Part shown: piece after piece, positions 44,404-53,766 of the stretch
Numbering within the stretch: the first letter of the stretch is position 1
Layout: each line of letters begins with the position of its first letter
Origin: Acidovorax sp. 106
Lineage (GTDB): Bacteria; Pseudomonadota; Gammaproteobacteria; Burkholderiales; Burkholderiaceae_C
Assembly: GCF_003663825.1 (NCBI RefSeq)
Contig: NZ_RCCC01000001.1
Location: 1,248,501 to 1,312,500, forward strand
Length of the DNA: 64,000 bases
Direction of reading: 5' to 3'
Notes under the pieces: generated by a model
What the model was told of the DNA's origin: nothing
Seen by the model: only the letters and a program-made list of their open reading frames with translations
Databases searched by the model: none
Translations under genes and position numbers: made by a program

Positions 44404-46032
44404 CTACAGCGACTTGCGCAAATTGGCCGGTGCAATCTTGAGCGATTCGCGGTACTTGGCCACCGTGCGGCGGGCGCATTCGATGCCCTGCTCCTTGAGC
44501 ATTTCGGCCAGTTGGCTATCGGACAACGGCTTGGTGGGGCTCTCAGCGGCCACAAACTGCTTGATGAGCGCGCGCACCGCCGTGCTGGAGGCGTTGCCAC
44601 CGGTTTCGGTGCCCAGGCCAGAGCCGAAGAAATACTTCAACTCGTAGGTGCCGATGGGTGTGGCCATGTATTTGGCCGTGGTCACGCGGCTGATGGTGGA
44701 CTCGTGCAGGCCCAGCTCGTCGGCAATGTCACGCAGCACCAGCGGGCGCATGGCCAGCTCGCCGTGGGTGAAGAAGCTCTTTTGCCGCTCCACGATGGCG
44801 CGCGAGACACGCAAGATGGTGTCAAAGCGCTGCTGGATGTTCTTGATGAACCAGCGGGCCTCTTGCAGGCGCTGCTGCATGCCCTGGTGGCCCTCGCCGC
44901 CCTTGTGGCCGCGCAGCGCACCGGCGTAGATGTCGTGCACGCGCAAGCGCGGCATCACATCGGGGTTCAGCGCCACGATGAAGTTGTGCTGGCCGCTGTT
45001 GCCGTTGGCCCGCCCGGCTTTGCGCACAATCACATCGGGGATGATGATGTTGCGCTCCACGTCGGCAAAGCGGCGCCCGGGGCGCGGCTCCAGCCGGGCA
45101 ATCAGGGCCATGGCGGCGCGGGTGCGTTCTTCACCCGCAGCGCCGCCTTCGGTGCAAGCCTGGGTGAGGCGGCGCACATCGCGGCGGGCCAGCATCTCCA
45201 GCGGCTGCTGGCAGATCAGCAAAGCGGTCTGCACCACGGCCGCAGGGGCCTCGCTGTCAGGGTCGGCCGCCAGGGCGCTGAGTTGCAGGGTCAGGCATTC
45301 GGCGAGGTTGCGAGCGCCCACGCCCACAGGCTCCAGGGTTTGCAGCAGGCGCTGGGCTACCGTAAAGCGGTGCACCAACTCGTCAATTTGCTCCAGGTCA
45401 TCCGGGCCCGCAAGGCTGATGGCCAGCTCTTGCAGCGGCTCTTCCAGGTAGCCATCGTCGTTCAGCGATTCGATGAGAAAGCGCAGGGCAGCGCGGTCCA
45501 CCTCAGACAGGCGCAGTGCCAGGGCCTGGCGGTGCAAAAAGGCGGTGAGGGACTCTTGCGAGCGCGCTAGCTCCGTGGCGTCGGCCTCGTCGCCCTCCAT
45601 GTCGTTGCGGGTGCGGGGGGCTGCGTCGCCGCCCCATTCGCTGTCGTTGGGCGCCATCTCCACGGTGCCGTCCCCGCCCCAATCGGGCTCGTCAGAGGCG
45701 GTGCTGCTGGTGTAGTCGGCATCGCCCGAGGCGTCACCTTGCGCATCAGAAGTGGCCTCAGCGCTTGTGGATGAAGCGCTGGCAGCTCCTGAATAGATAG
45801 CATCGTCTGCACTGTACTCGTCGGCCTGTACGGGGGTGTCGGCGTGCTCCAGGCCAAACTCTTCGCGCACGGCTTCGTCGGCGTTGCGCTCCAGGAAGGG
45901 GTTTTCGTCGAGCATCTGCTCAACCTCTTGCCCCAACTCCAGGGTCGACAACTGCAGCAGCCGGATGGACTGCTGCAACTGCGGCGTGAGGGCCAGGTGC
46001 TGAGAGACCCGCAGGGACAGGCCGGGCTTCAT
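44404..46032 (-). CDS. rpoN: RNA polymerase sigma-54 factor
   Basis: Directs RNA polymerase to -24/-12 promoters that need enhancer-binding activators. The 542-residue protein has region I (SLRVSQHLALTPQLQQSIRL), a long acidic region II (about 60-160), the core-binding domain, a helix-turn-helix with LGLHESTISRVT, and the RpoN box ARRTVAKYRE at about 520-529. Region II includes IYSGAASASSTSAEAT, encoded by an AGCGCTT palindromic repeat, a place where length is known to vary. It follows lptB, 64 bases away, as in many Proteobacteria. Confidence 0.97.
   Translation of the reverse strand: MKPGLSLRVSQHLALTPQLQQSIRLLQLSTLELGQEVEQMLDENPFLERNADEAVREEFGLEHADTPVQADEYSADDAIYSGAASASSTSAEATSDAQGDASGDADYTSSTASDEPDWGGDGTVEMAPNDSEWGGDAAPRTRNDMEGDEADATELARSQESLTAFLHRQALALRLSEVDRAALRFLIESLNDDGYLEEPLQELAISLAGPDDLEQIDELVHRFTVAQRLLQTLEPVGVGARNLAECLTLQLSALAADPDSEAPAAVVQTALLICQQPLEMLARRDVRRLTQACTEGGAAGEERTRAAMALIARLEPRPGRRFADVERNIIIPDVIVRKAGRANGNSGQHNFIVALNPDVMPRLRVHDIYAGALRGHKGGEGHQGMQQRLQEARWFIKNIQQRFDTILRVSRAIVERQKSFFTHGELAMRPLVLRDIADELGLHESTISRVTTAKYMATPIGTYELKYFFGSGLGTETGGNASSTAVRALIKQFVAAESPTKPLSDSQLAEMLKEQGIECARRTVAKYRESLKIAPANLRKSL
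45752..45803. repeat. AGCGCTT palindromic repeat, in frame inside rpoN
   Basis: AGTGGCCTCAGCGCTT-gtggatg-AAGCGCTGGCAGCTCC then TGAATAGATAGCAT. Read on the minus strand it gives AIYSGAASASSTSAEA, in the same orientation and frame as the thiL copy (IAASAYKSSAT). Confidence 0.8.
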
Positions 46033-46096
46033 GCCTCAGCCCCCTGCAACACCGCACGATCCGTCACACACCGCATAGCCACACCGCGCCAAGCCA

Positions 46097-46879
46097 TCAC
46101 ATGCGGAAGTGTTCGCCCAGGTACACACGGCGCACCTCGGCGTTGTCCACGATCTCAGCCGGCGTGCCCTGCGCCAGCACACGGCCATCGCTGATGATGA
46201 AGGCGTGGTCGCAAATGCCCAGGGTCTCGCGCACGTTGTGGTCGGTGATGAGCACGCCAATGCCGCGCGCTTTCAGGAAACCGATGATGCGCTGGATCTC
46301 GATCACAGCGATGGGGTCGATGCCCGCAAAGGGCTCGTCCAGCAGGATAAAGCGCGGCTGCGTGGCCAGGGCGCGGGCGATTTCGACGCGGCGGCGCTCG
46401 CCACCCGACAAGGCCAGCGCGGGCGAAGCACGCAGGTGGTCCACCCGCAGCTCTTGCAGCAGCGAGGTGAGCTGATCTTCAATCGCCGCCCGCGACAGGG
46501 GGGCGTTGTGTTCGTCACGCTGCAACTCCAGCACCGCGCGCACGTTCTCTTCCACCGTGAGTTTGCGGAAGATGGACGCCTCTTGCGGCAAATACGACAG
46601 CCCCAAGCGCGAACGGCTGTGAATGGGCATGTGCGCCACCGATTGGCCGTCGATGCGGATATCCCCCCCATCGCTGCGCACCAGCCCCACGATCATGTAG
46701 AACGAAGTGGTTTTGCCCGCCCCATTGGGCCCCAGCAAACCGACGACCTCGCCTTTTTGCACCACCAGGGACACATCTTTGACCACCTTGCGGCTGCCGT
46801 AAGACTTGGCTAGGTGGGCGACCTCAAGGCGACTGGAAGACGCCCCCGCTGCCGGGGCTTTGACGGAACGATCGCTCAC
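46097..46879 (-). CDS. lptB: LPS export ABC transporter ATPase LptB
   Basis: Powers extraction of lipopolysaccharide from the inner membrane with LptFG. The 260-residue protein has Walker [10 protein letters not shown], signature [15 protein letters not shown], Walker [13 protein letters not shown] and the switch His in ITDHNVRET. Its start overlaps the lptA stop (ATGA), so the two are coupled. rpoN follows on the same strand. Confidence 0.96.
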   Translation of the reverse strand: MSDRSVKAPAAGASSSRLEVAHLAKSYGSRKVVKDVSLVVQKGEVVGLLGPNGAGKTTSFYMIVGLVRSDGGDIRIDGQSVAHMPIHSRSRLGLSYLPQEASIFRKLTVEENVRAVLELQRDEHNAPLSRAAIEDQLTSLLQELRVDHLRASPALALSGGERRRVEIARALATQPRFILLDEPFAGIDPIAVIEIQRIIGFLKARGIGVLITDHNVRETLGICDHAFIISDGRVLAQGTPAEIVDNAEVRRVYLGEHFRM

Positions 46880-47550
46880 TGGATGGCACCGCCCAAAGAG
46901 GTGCTGGGCCGCAGCACGGGCGCCGAGGCCGCAGGGGCCGGGCTGGCCGCGCTGGAGCCCGGTGCCGCAGCAGGCGCCTTGGGGTCTTTGGGGGCCAATA
47001 CGGCCCGCACGCGGCCACCGCTGCTGGCCTGGCCCTCTGCCCCGCTGGCGGGCAAGGCCTTCTTTTGCCCATCGACCGTGAAGACATCGGTCAGGTTGTT
47101 GTAGACGACGACCGCGCCGGTGATCTCGTCGCTCAAGGCGCCACCACGGTAGCGCCGCAGCTCGGCGCGGGTGATGAAGCGCACGTTGTCGGTCCGGCCG
47201 TCGTACTCGATGACTTCGCCTTCGCCTTCGATGAACTCTTCGGGCGCGCCCGCCAGGGTGTCACGCTTTTGGCGGAAGAACGCGCGCTTGCCCGCTTCGG
47301 CCGTGACGATGCCGGACTGGTAGCCCTCGGCATCCTGGCGCACATCCAGCCGCGCACCGCGCAGCACGATGGAGCCTTTGGTCATGACCACGCGGCCAGA
47401 GAACACGCTGGTTTGCTTGACTTCATCGTGGCGCAGCGCATCTGCCTCGATGTTCATGGGCTTGCTGCGGTCGGCCTTTTCAGCTTGCGCCACGCCAAAG
47501 GCGCAGGTCAAGGCTGCAAGCACAAGGAGGGGGGTAATGCGATGTTTCAT
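46876..47550 (-). CDS. lptA: LPS transport periplasmic protein LptA
   Basis: Forms the periplasmic bridge that carries lipopolysaccharide to the outer membrane. The 224-residue protein has a signal peptide (about 1-23, ending GVAQA) and the OstA-type beta fold: [47 protein letters not shown] Pro/Ala tail follows that is not part of the fold. The start at 47550 places the signal first, with an AGGAGG about ten bases upstream. lptC, often upstream in other bacteria, is not here; a terminator and dsbA occupy that place. Confidence 0.93.
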   Translation of the reverse strand: MKHRITPLLVLAALTCAFGVAQAEKADRSKPMNIEADALRHDEVKQTSVFSGRVVMTKGSIVLRGARLDVRQDAEGYQSGIVTAEAGKRAFFRQKRDTLAGAPEEFIEGEGEVIEYDGRTDNVRFITRAELRRYRGGALSDEITGAVVVYNNLTDVFTVDGQKKALPASGAEGQASSGGRVRAVLAPKDPKAPAAAPGSSAASPAPAASAPVLRPSTSLGGAIQ

Positions 47551-47599
47551 GAGGGCACGAATCTTGCAATCATTGTAGCCATGCATTGCACCCCAACAC

Positions 47600-47627
47600 A
47601 AAAAAAGCCCGCTTGCGCGGGCTTTTG
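47600..47627 (-). terminator. Intrinsic terminator of dsbA
   Basis: AGCCCGC-TTGC-GCGGGCT with a six-base A-run on its left side, which is a U-run on the minus strand. It ends the dsbA transcript 34 bases after its stop and separates it from lptA. A T4 on the right side could also make it work on the plus strand. Confidence 0.85.
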
Positions 47628-47661
47628 GTAGCGAGATGGCACGGCGTATGCCGCAGGCGCA

Positions 47662-48318
47662 TCAGCCCTTGCGGACCGAGCTCACCAGATAGTCCACCAC
47701 TTGCAGCACGGTTTGCATGCTGCCAGCCATGGTGCCATCGGTGTAATAACGGCCGGCCACGCCCATGGAAGGCACGCCTTCGACGCCGTAATCGGCTTGC
47801 AACTGGGCCGCGCGGCGGGCTTGGTTGGCCACGTTGAAGGAGTTGTAAACCTCCTTGAACTTGGCGACGTCCACACCCTGGTTGCCCACCCAGGCAAAAA
47901 TGTCTTCGTCCTTGGTCAGCTTGAGCTTTTCCACGTGGATGGCGCGGAACACCTTGGCGTGCACAGCGTCGAGCTTGCCCATGCCTTCCAGGGCGTAGTA
48001 CAGCTTTTGCTGCGACAAAAAGCTGGCGTTGAACGCCACGGGCACGCGGCGAATGACCAGGTCCTTGGATGCCGCCTTGATCCAGGTGTCCAGCACGGGC
48101 TCAAAGGCGTTGCAGTGGGGGCAGCTGTACCAGAAGAACTCGATGACTTCGATCTTGCCAGCAGGCGCATCGGTCGCGACGGGCTTGGAGAGCTTTTGGA
48201 AGTCCTTGCCCTCCTTGAACTGGCGCACTTGCGCCATAGCGGGGGTGGCCATGGGCAGTGTGACGGCAGAGGCAGCAACCGCCGTGGCGGCGGACAGGGA
48301 AAACTCGCGACGTTTCAT
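47662..48318 (-). CDS. dsbA: Thiol:disulphide interchange protein DsbA
   Basis: Introduces disulphide bonds into periplasmic proteins. The 218-residue protein has a signal peptide (about 1-29, ending ATPAMAQ), a thioredoxin fold with the active site FWYSCPHCNAF (C66 and C69) and a cis-Pro loop in VEGVPSMGV. Length and motifs are those of betaproteobacterial DsbA. The upstream SPOR protein gene is 83 bases away on the same strand, and a terminator follows. Confidence 0.95.
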   Translation of the reverse strand: MKRREFSLSAATAVAASAVTLPMATPAMAQVRQFKEGKDFQKLSKPVATDAPAGKIEVIEFFWYSCPHCNAFEPVLDTWIKAASKDLVIRRVPVAFNASFLSQQKLYYALEGMGKLDAVHAKVFRAIHVEKLKLTKDEDIFAWVGNQGVDVAKFKEVYNSFNVANQARRAAQLQADYGVEGVPSMGVAGRYYTDGTMAGSMQTVLQVVDYLVSSVRKG

Positions 48319-48401
48319 GAAAAGAACACTCCTTGATCTGGTCTTGGGGATGTGAGCGGCGTACCTGGAAAAAGTTCAGCAGCGGCCGGGCGCAAAAAAC
48401 G

Positions 48402-49082
48402 TCAGCGCTGCACGCGCACCAGCGCGGACTCCACGCCGGTGTCGTCCAGTTTGTCCTTCAGGGCGGCAGCGTCATCCCGTTTGGAGAATGGCCCCACCCG
48501 CACGCGGAAGACCGGACGGCCATTTTGCTCGCGCTCGCTGACCCGGGCTTCCCAGCCCATCATGGCCAGTTTGGCGCGCTGGGCGTCGGCATCGGCCTGG
48601 GTGCGGAAGGCTCCGGCCTGAACAAAGTAATCGTAAGGGTCGGCCCCGCCGGATTCTGCGGCCTTGGCTTTGGCCAGGTCGCCCAACGGGTCGGCACTGG
48701 TGGCGGCGGGTTTGGCCGTGTCGGTTTTTTCCGGCTTGCTGGCAGCCGCTTTAGGGGCTGATGCGGCCGTCGCCTTGGGGTCTGGCGTGGCGACAGCCGT
48801 CTGGGCTGGCGTCACCGGGCCACTGGCGGCGGGGGCCGATGCGGCAGCCGCCTGCGCAGCGGCCTTGGCTGCAGACTTGCTGCGCAACGGCGAGTTGGGA
48901 TCCCAGTCCTTGTTCTTTTGGGCCTCGGCGGCGTCTTGGTCCACCCCGCGTGCACTGCCTTTGTTCAAGAACGGCACGGGCACCTTGGTCACATACACGG
49001 CAACGGCCAGGGCAGAACCCAGCCCCACGATGACGCCCAGAATGAAACCCAGGATGGTTCCGCCCAACTGCTTTTTCTTCAT
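48402..49082 (-). CDS. SPOR-domain protein, FtsN-like
   Basis: A 226-residue bitopic protein: one membrane segment (about 8-32, GTILGFILGVIVGLGSALAV), a long Ala/Pro/Lys-rich linker, and a C-terminal SPOR domain (about 148-226, DYFVQAGAFRTQADADAQRA; VRVGPFSKRDDAAAL). SPOR domains bind denuded septal peptidoglycan, and this layout is that of cell-division proteins such as FtsN. It lies 12 bases after argS, so the two share a transcript, as in related genomes. Confidence 0.9.
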   Translation of the reverse strand: MKKKQLGGTILGFILGVIVGLGSALAVAVYVTKVPVPFLNKGSARGVDQDAAEAQKNKDWDPNSPLRSKSAAKAAAQAAAASAPAASGPVTPAQTAVATPDPKATAASAPKAAASKPEKTDTAKPAATSADPLGDLAKAKAAESGGADPYDYFVQAGAFRTQADADAQRAKLAMMGWEARVSEREQNGRPVFRVRVGPFSKRDDAAALKDKLDDTGVESALVRVQR

Positions 49083-49094
49083 GGTAGTTCCTGC

Positions 49095-50804
49095 TTACAT
49101 TCTGGCCGGAGCCGACACACCCAGCACGGCCAAGCCGTTGTGCAACACCTGCGCCGTCGCGGCAACCAGCGCCAGGCGGGCTTTCTTGATCGCTTCGTCG
49201 TCCACCAAAATGCGCTCGGCATCGTAGTAGCTGTGGTAGGCCGATGCCAAATCGCGCAGATAGAAGGTGACGTCGTGCGGGGCTTCGCCGTCGGCTGCGG
49301 CCGTGAGCATCTCGGGGTACTTGGCCAGTTGCAGCATCAGGGCTTGGGCTTGCGGCCCCTCCAGGGCCGACAGATCTACCGCATTGAGCGCAGCGACGTC
49401 ACCACCGCCCGCCTCTTGCCACGCGCGCAGCACCGATTGGATGCGGGCATGCGCGTACTGCACGTAGTACACGGGGTTGTCGTTGTTCTGGGCCACAGCC
49501 AAGTCCACGTCAAAGGTGTACTCGGTATCGGGCTTGCGGGAGAGCAAGAAGAAGCGCACCGCGTCCTTGCTGGTCCACTCGATCAGGTCGCGCAGCGTGA
49601 CGTAGCTGCCCGCACGCTTGCTGATTTTGACCTCTTCGCCACCGCGCACCACGCGCACCATGGTGTGCAGCACGTAGTCTGGGTAGCCTTGTGGAATGCC
49701 CACATCGGCCGCCTGCAGGCCAGCGCGCACCCGTGCGATGGTGCCGTGGTGGTCTGTGCCCTGGATGTTGACGACCTTGGTGAAGCCGCGCTCCCATTTG
49801 GCGATGTGGTACGCCACATCGGGCACGAAGTAGGTGAAGGTGCCGTCCTGCTTGCGCATGACGCGGTCCTTGTCGTCGCCGTAGTCTGTGCTCTTGAGCC
49901 ACAGAGCGCCGTCTTGCTCGTAGGTTTTGCCGTTGGCCACCAGCTTGTTTACCGTGGCCTCGACGCGGCCGCTGGTGTACAGGCTGGACTCCAGGTAGTA
50001 CTCGTCAAAGTGCAGGTTGAACGCCTGCAGGTCCTTGTCCTGCTCATTGCGCAGGTAGGCCACCGCAAACTGGCGGATGTTGTCGTAGTCCTCGACATCG
50101 CCATTGGCGGTGAATTCGCGGTCATCGGCCTTGACAGTGGCCTTGGCCTTGAAGGCCTCGGCAATGTCGGCGATGTAGTCGCCGTTGTAGAAGTTCTTGG
50201 CCAGCGGGTTGTCGCTGTCGGTGGGCCAGCAGTCGTCGCCGGGCTTGAAGCCCTTGGCGCGCAGTTGCGTGCTTTTGGTCAGCGTATCGATCTGCACACC
50301 CGCGTCGTTGTAATAAAACTCGCGGTGCACGTTCCAGCCCTGGGTGCTGAACAGGTTGCAGATGGCATCGCCCAGCGCAGCTTGGCGGCCATGGCCCACG
50401 TGCAGCGGGCCCGTGGGGTTGGCCGACACAAACTCAACCAACACGCGCTGACCGTTGCCAGGCTGATAACCAAAGCGCTCGCCAGCGGCCAACACCTCGC
50501 GCACGATTTCTTGCTTGGCGGCGGGCTGCAGGCGGATGTTCAGAAAGCCTGGTCCGGCGATTTCAATGCCCGCCACCCAGCGGGCAAAAGCGGGCGTGGC
50601 CTCCAATGCAGCCTTGAGTTGCTCGCCCAGCGCACGGGGGTTGAGCTTCAGCGGCTTGGCCAATTGCATGGCTGCAGTGCAGGCAAAGTCGCCATGGGCA
50701 GCAACCTTGGGGGATTCAAAGGCCGCCTTGGCGCCTGCGCCGGGCGAAATGGCGTCCAGCGCGGTAGCCAATGTGGCCAGGAGTTCGTTTTTGACAGAGA
50801 GCAT
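49095..50804 (-). CDS. argS: Arginyl-tRNA synthetase
   Basis: Charges tRNA-Arg. The 569-residue class I enzyme has the HIGH-type motif as [12 protein letters not shown] after [11 protein letters not shown], the KMSKS-type loop as [10 protein letters not shown], and a C-terminal DALR anticodon-binding domain ([31 protein letters not shown]). The ATG at 50804 is clear. The 284-base gap upstream to the PsiF-like gene holds no gene; divergent promoters are expected there. Confidence 0.97.
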   Translation of the reverse strand: MLSVKNELLATLATALDAISPGAGAKAAFESPKVAAHGDFACTAAMQLAKPLKLNPRALGEQLKAALEATPAFARWVAGIEIAGPGFLNIRLQPAAKQEIVREVLAAGERFGYQPGNGQRVLVEFVSANPTGPLHVGHGRQAALGDAICNLFSTQGWNVHREFYYNDAGVQIDTLTKSTQLRAKGFKPGDDCWPTDSDNPLAKNFYNGDYIADIAEAFKAKATVKADDREFTANGDVEDYDNIRQFAVAYLRNEQDKDLQAFNLHFDEYYLESSLYTSGRVEATVNKLVANGKTYEQDGALWLKSTDYGDDKDRVMRKQDGTFTYFVPDVAYHIAKWERGFTKVVNIQGTDHHGTIARVRAGLQAADVGIPQGYPDYVLHTMVRVVRGGEEVKISKRAGSYVTLRDLIEWTSKDAVRFFLLSRKPDTEYTFDVDLAVAQNNDNPVYYVQYAHARIQSVLRAWQEAGGGDVAALNAVDLSALEGPQAQALMLQLAKYPEMLTAAADGEAPHDVTFYLRDLASAYHSYYDAERILVDDEAIKKARLALVAATAQVLHNGLAVLGVSAPARM

Positions 50805-51088
50805 CGGATGATTTTACGGGGCGCCACCTGTGGCGCTGTAAACGCAGTGACCAAGCACGCCACAGACAAGAGGCCACACAGGCCCGAAAGCACCGATCAA
50901 CACCCGCCAAGGCCTCAAAGTAAGGCGGGCCATGATCGACAAGTCACCGATTTACGTGAAGCGCAACATATCGTAAGAAACAGGCCCCATGATGCGGAGC
51001 TGTCAGCGCCGCCAGAATCTGGCGCGTTGAAACCCTACCATCCATACCGGATTGGTTATCGATGTTCCTAAAACATTCTGGAGCCCCT

Positions 51089-51478
51089 ATGAAAAAGCTT
51101 CTCTCCCTGACCGCCCTGAGCCTGGCCCTTTCGATCAGCGCAGCCCATGCCGCCGATGCACCTGCCGCCGCTGGGGCAGCAGCACCTGCAGCCAAGACCG
51201 CTCCAGCCCCCGCCGCCGCACCGGCAGCAGCCGCCCCTGCAGCGCCTGCCTCCGCTCCAGCGGCAGCGCCCACCAAGCAACAATCCAAAATGGCCACCTG
51301 CAACACAGAAGCGGCAGACAAGAAGGGCGATGAACGCAAGGCGTTCATGAAGACTTGCCTGAGCAACAAGCCTGCGACGCAGCAAGACAAGATGAAGACC
51401 TGCAATGCAGACGCCAAGGCCAAGACGCTCAAGGGCGACGAACGCAAGGCATTCATGAGCGAGTGCCTCAAGAAGTGA
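51089..51478 (+). CDS. PsiF-repeat exported protein
   Basis: A 129-residue periplasmic protein with a signal peptide (about 1-22, ending SAAHAA), an Ala/Pro-rich stretch of about 45 residues, and two PsiF repeats at the end. The repeats are KMATCNTEAADKKGDERKAF and KMKTCNADAKAKTLKGDERK, each followed by a second Cys. The family is named from a phosphate-starvation-induced E. coli gene; its role is unknown. The start at 51089 is chosen for the lysine-rich signal start MKKLLSL; an earlier in-frame codon exists. Confidence 0.88.
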   Translation: MKKLLSLTALSLALSISAAHAADAPAAAGAAAPAAKTAPAPAAAPAAAAPAAPASAPAAAPTKQQSKMATCNTEAADKKGDERKAFMKTCLSNKPATQQDKMKTCNADAKAKTLKGDERKAFMSECLKK

Positions 51479-51516
51479 GGGACTGGGCGGTTCCCACTAT
51501 CCGCCCACCCCACACG

Positions 51517-51552
51517 GAAAAGCCCGCCAGATGCGAATCTGGCGGGCTTTTT
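51517..51552. terminator. Bidirectional intrinsic terminator
   Basis: GCCCGCCAGAT-GCGA-ATCTGGCGGGC, an eleven-base-pair stem with A4 before and T5 after. It lies between the convergent PsiF-like and DUF2214 genes and can serve both. Confidence 0.92.
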
Positions 51553-51583
51553 CATTGGGGCTATGTACTGCGCTCAGTGCCCG

Positions 51584-52030
51584 TTACCACCCACGCGCCC
51601 AGAACACGGCAATCACCGCCACCACAGGCAGGATGTGCGACTGCACCATGACCCAGCGGCGGGTGCTGCGCACTTCGGCCTCGCCGGGTAATGCCCCCGT
51701 GCTGTTCAGCACTTTGAGCCAGCGGCGAAAGGTCAGCGTGGGCTTGATGGAGATCAACCCCATCAGCACGAACAAGGTGATCTTGATGTGGAACAGCGGC
51801 TGTGACACATACCAGGACAGCCCTTTCACCCCCAGATACAGGCGCGCCAGACCCGTTGCCAAAAGCACCACGGCCGCGATGCCGTAGATCAGGTCCAGCC
51901 GCGCCAGGCGCTTGACCACAGCAGCGTTCATCCATTCGGAGCGGCACAGCGCGGCTTCGCTGGTCAAAAAGACCACCAGCGTGAGGATGGCCAGCAAGTG
52001 CAATGCGGCCAAAACGGCTTCAAGAGTCAT
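51584..52030 (-). CDS. DUF2214 family membrane protein
   Basis: A 148-residue protein with four membrane segments: LAALHLLAILTLVVFLTSEA, LIYGIAAVVLLATGLARLYL, FHIKITLFVLMGLISIKPTL and SHILPVVAVIAVFWARG. Arg/Lys residues between segments 1 and 2 and His in segment 1 and 4 match the DUF2214 family of unknown function. The start at 52030 is followed directly by the first membrane segment; a longer frame upstream is not supported. Confidence 0.85.
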   Translation of the reverse strand: MTLEAVLAALHLLAILTLVVFLTSEAALCRSEWMNAAVVKRLARLDLIYGIAAVVLLATGLARLYLGVKGLSWYVSQPLFHIKITLFVLMGLISIKPTLTFRRWLKVLNSTGALPGEAEVRSTRRWVMVQSHILPVVAVIAVFWARGW

Positions 52031-52096
52031 GGAGTTTCCTTGGTATGCCCCGGTGAGACCGCCATTGTGCTTGAGGCCCATCCCACACGGCCCCAG

Positions 52097-52130
52097 AAAA
52101 AAGCGGCGCAGGCCCTGAAGCCTGCGCCGC
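52097..52130 (-). terminator. Intrinsic terminator of dctA
   Basis: GCGGCGCAGGC-CCTGAA-GCCTGCGCCGC with an A-run on the left that becomes a U-run on the minus strand. It lies 27 bases after the dctA stop. Confidence 0.9.
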
Positions 52131-52156
52131 GTTGGTCGAACCCCAGGGGAAACGAA

Positions 52157-53527
52157 TCAAGCCACCGTGCGTGCCGCAGCCCCCACAGGTACGTCGGCAG
52201 TCACCACCGGTGCGGCGGCCGCCACGGCGGTGGCAGGCAGTGTGTGGCCGTTGAGTGCGGCATCCAGGCGTTCGTGGTCCAGCGCGTTTTCCCAACGCGA
52301 GACGACCACCGTGGCCACGGCGTTGCCGATGAAGTTGGTCAGCGAGCGGCATTCGCTCATGAAACGGTCCACACCCAGGATCAGCGCCATGCCGGCCACT
52401 GGCACTTCAGGCACCACGGCCAGGGTGGCGGCCAGGGTGATAAAGCCCGCGCCCGTCACGCCTGCAGCGCCCTTGGACGACAGCATCGCCACCAGCAGCA
52501 AAGCGACCTGGTGGCCCAGCGTCAGTTCGGTGTTGGTGGCCTGGGCGATGAACAGGGCCGCCAGCGTCATGTAGATGTTGGTGCCGTCCAGGTTGAACGA
52601 GTAGCCCGTGGGCACCACGAGGCCCACCACCGACTTGCTGCAACCGGCCTTTTCCATCTTTTCCATCAGCGATGGCAGGGCAGACTCGGACGACGAAGTG
52701 CCCAGCACCAGCATCAGCTCGGCCTTGAGGTAGCGGCACAGCTTGAGCACCGAGAACCCACACAGGCGGCAGACAAAGCCCAGGATGACCAGCACAAACA
52801 GCAGAGAGGTGATGTAGAACGAGCCCACCAGCCAAGCCAGGTTAACCAGCGAGCCCAAGCCAAACTTGCCAATGGTGAACGCCATGGCGCCGAAGGCACC
52901 CAAAGGGGCTGCCTTCATGACAATGCCTACCACCTTGAACACGGGTGTGGTGAGGGCTTCCAGAAAGTTCAGCACGGGGCGGCCAGGCTCGCCCACCATG
53001 GCCAGGCCCACGCCAAACAGCACGGCCACCAGCAGCACCTGCAGGATGTTGTCGCCCACGAAGGGACTGACCAGGGTCTTGGGAATGATGTCCAGGGCAA
53101 AACCCGTGAGCGTCATCTCGTGCGACTTGGCCACGTAGCCCTTCACCGCCGTCTGGTCCAGATCTGCCACGTTGATGTTCATGCCCGCGCCGGGCTGAAC
53201 CACGTTGGCCACCACCAGCCCGACGACCAGCGCCAGCGTGGAGAAGAACAGGAAGTACGCCATGGCCTTGCCGAAGACGCGCCCCACGGTGCTCAGCTGC
53301 GACATGCCTGCGATGCCGGTCACGATAGTCAGGAAGATCACCGGGGCGATGATCATCTTCACCAGCTTGATAAAGGCGTCGCCCAGCGGCTTGAGCGCTT
53401 CGCCATAAGAGGGCTCGAAGTGGCCCAACAGCACGCCCAGGACGATGGCCAACACCACCTGGAAGTACAGTTGCCGATAGAAGGGCAGCTTCAAAGTCGA
53501 GGCTGCTGGAGCGGAATGGTTGTGCAT
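52157..53527 (-). CDS. dctA: C4-dicarboxylate:cation symporter DctA
   Basis: Takes up succinate, fumarate and malate with protons or sodium. The 456-residue DAACS-family protein has eight helices plus two hairpin loops, with landmarks [69 protein letters not shown], and the conserved end region [20 protein letters not shown]. The start at 53527 (MHNHSAP) has GGAG ten bases upstream; METRPM five codons earlier is possible. It is divergent from a hybrid kinase gene with which it shares 239 bases. Confidence 0.95.
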   Translation of the reverse strand: MHNHSAPAASTLKLPFYRQLYFQVVLAIVLGVLLGHFEPSYGEALKPLGDAFIKLVKMIIAPVIFLTIVTGIAGMSQLSTVGRVFGKAMAYFLFFSTLALVVGLVVANVVQPGAGMNINVADLDQTAVKGYVAKSHEMTLTGFALDIIPKTLVSPFVGDNILQVLLVAVLFGVGLAMVGEPGRPVLNFLEALTTPVFKVVGIVMKAAPLGAFGAMAFTIGKFGLGSLVNLAWLVGSFYITSLLFVLVILGFVCRLCGFSVLKLCRYLKAELMLVLGTSSSESALPSLMEKMEKAGCSKSVVGLVVPTGYSFNLDGTNIYMTLAALFIAQATNTELTLGHQVALLLVAMLSSKGAAGVTGAGFITLAATLAVVPEVPVAGMALILGVDRFMSECRSLTNFIGNAVATVVVSRWENALDHERLDAALNGHTLPATAVAAAAPVVTADVPVGAAARTVA

Positions 53528-53766
53528 GGGGCGGGTCTCCAAAAATCGCGGGGCGCACCACCGGGGTGCAACCGGAGCGCGTTAAGGGTGCCGTTTGTAC
53601 TGCTGCAATTTGTTTCAGCCGATAACCTATTGGTATTAGTCCCAAGCCGCCCCATAGGAGAGCACGCGTGCTCATATAGGGTAATCACCTAGTCCCCAAG
53701 AGGGTGCGGCACACTCTCCACCGCGCCAGACTGCCCCGCACGCCCTCCACAACACCCCGTTTTCCC

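Noticed and set aside
42853..45570. A 905-codon open frame on the plus strand opposite rlmL and rpoN
   Set aside because: It is the antisense shadow of well-recognised genes in high-GC DNA; its composition (His, Gln, Arg rich) is not protein-like and no ribosome site precedes it.
48918..51071. A 717-codon open frame on the plus strand opposite argS
   Set aside because: Antisense to an unmistakable arginyl-tRNA synthetase; an effect of strong third-position GC bias.
53528..53766. Sigma-54 promoter for dctA
   Set aside because: I looked for TGGCAC-N5-TTGC on the minus strand of the dctA/kinase gap and found no adequate match.
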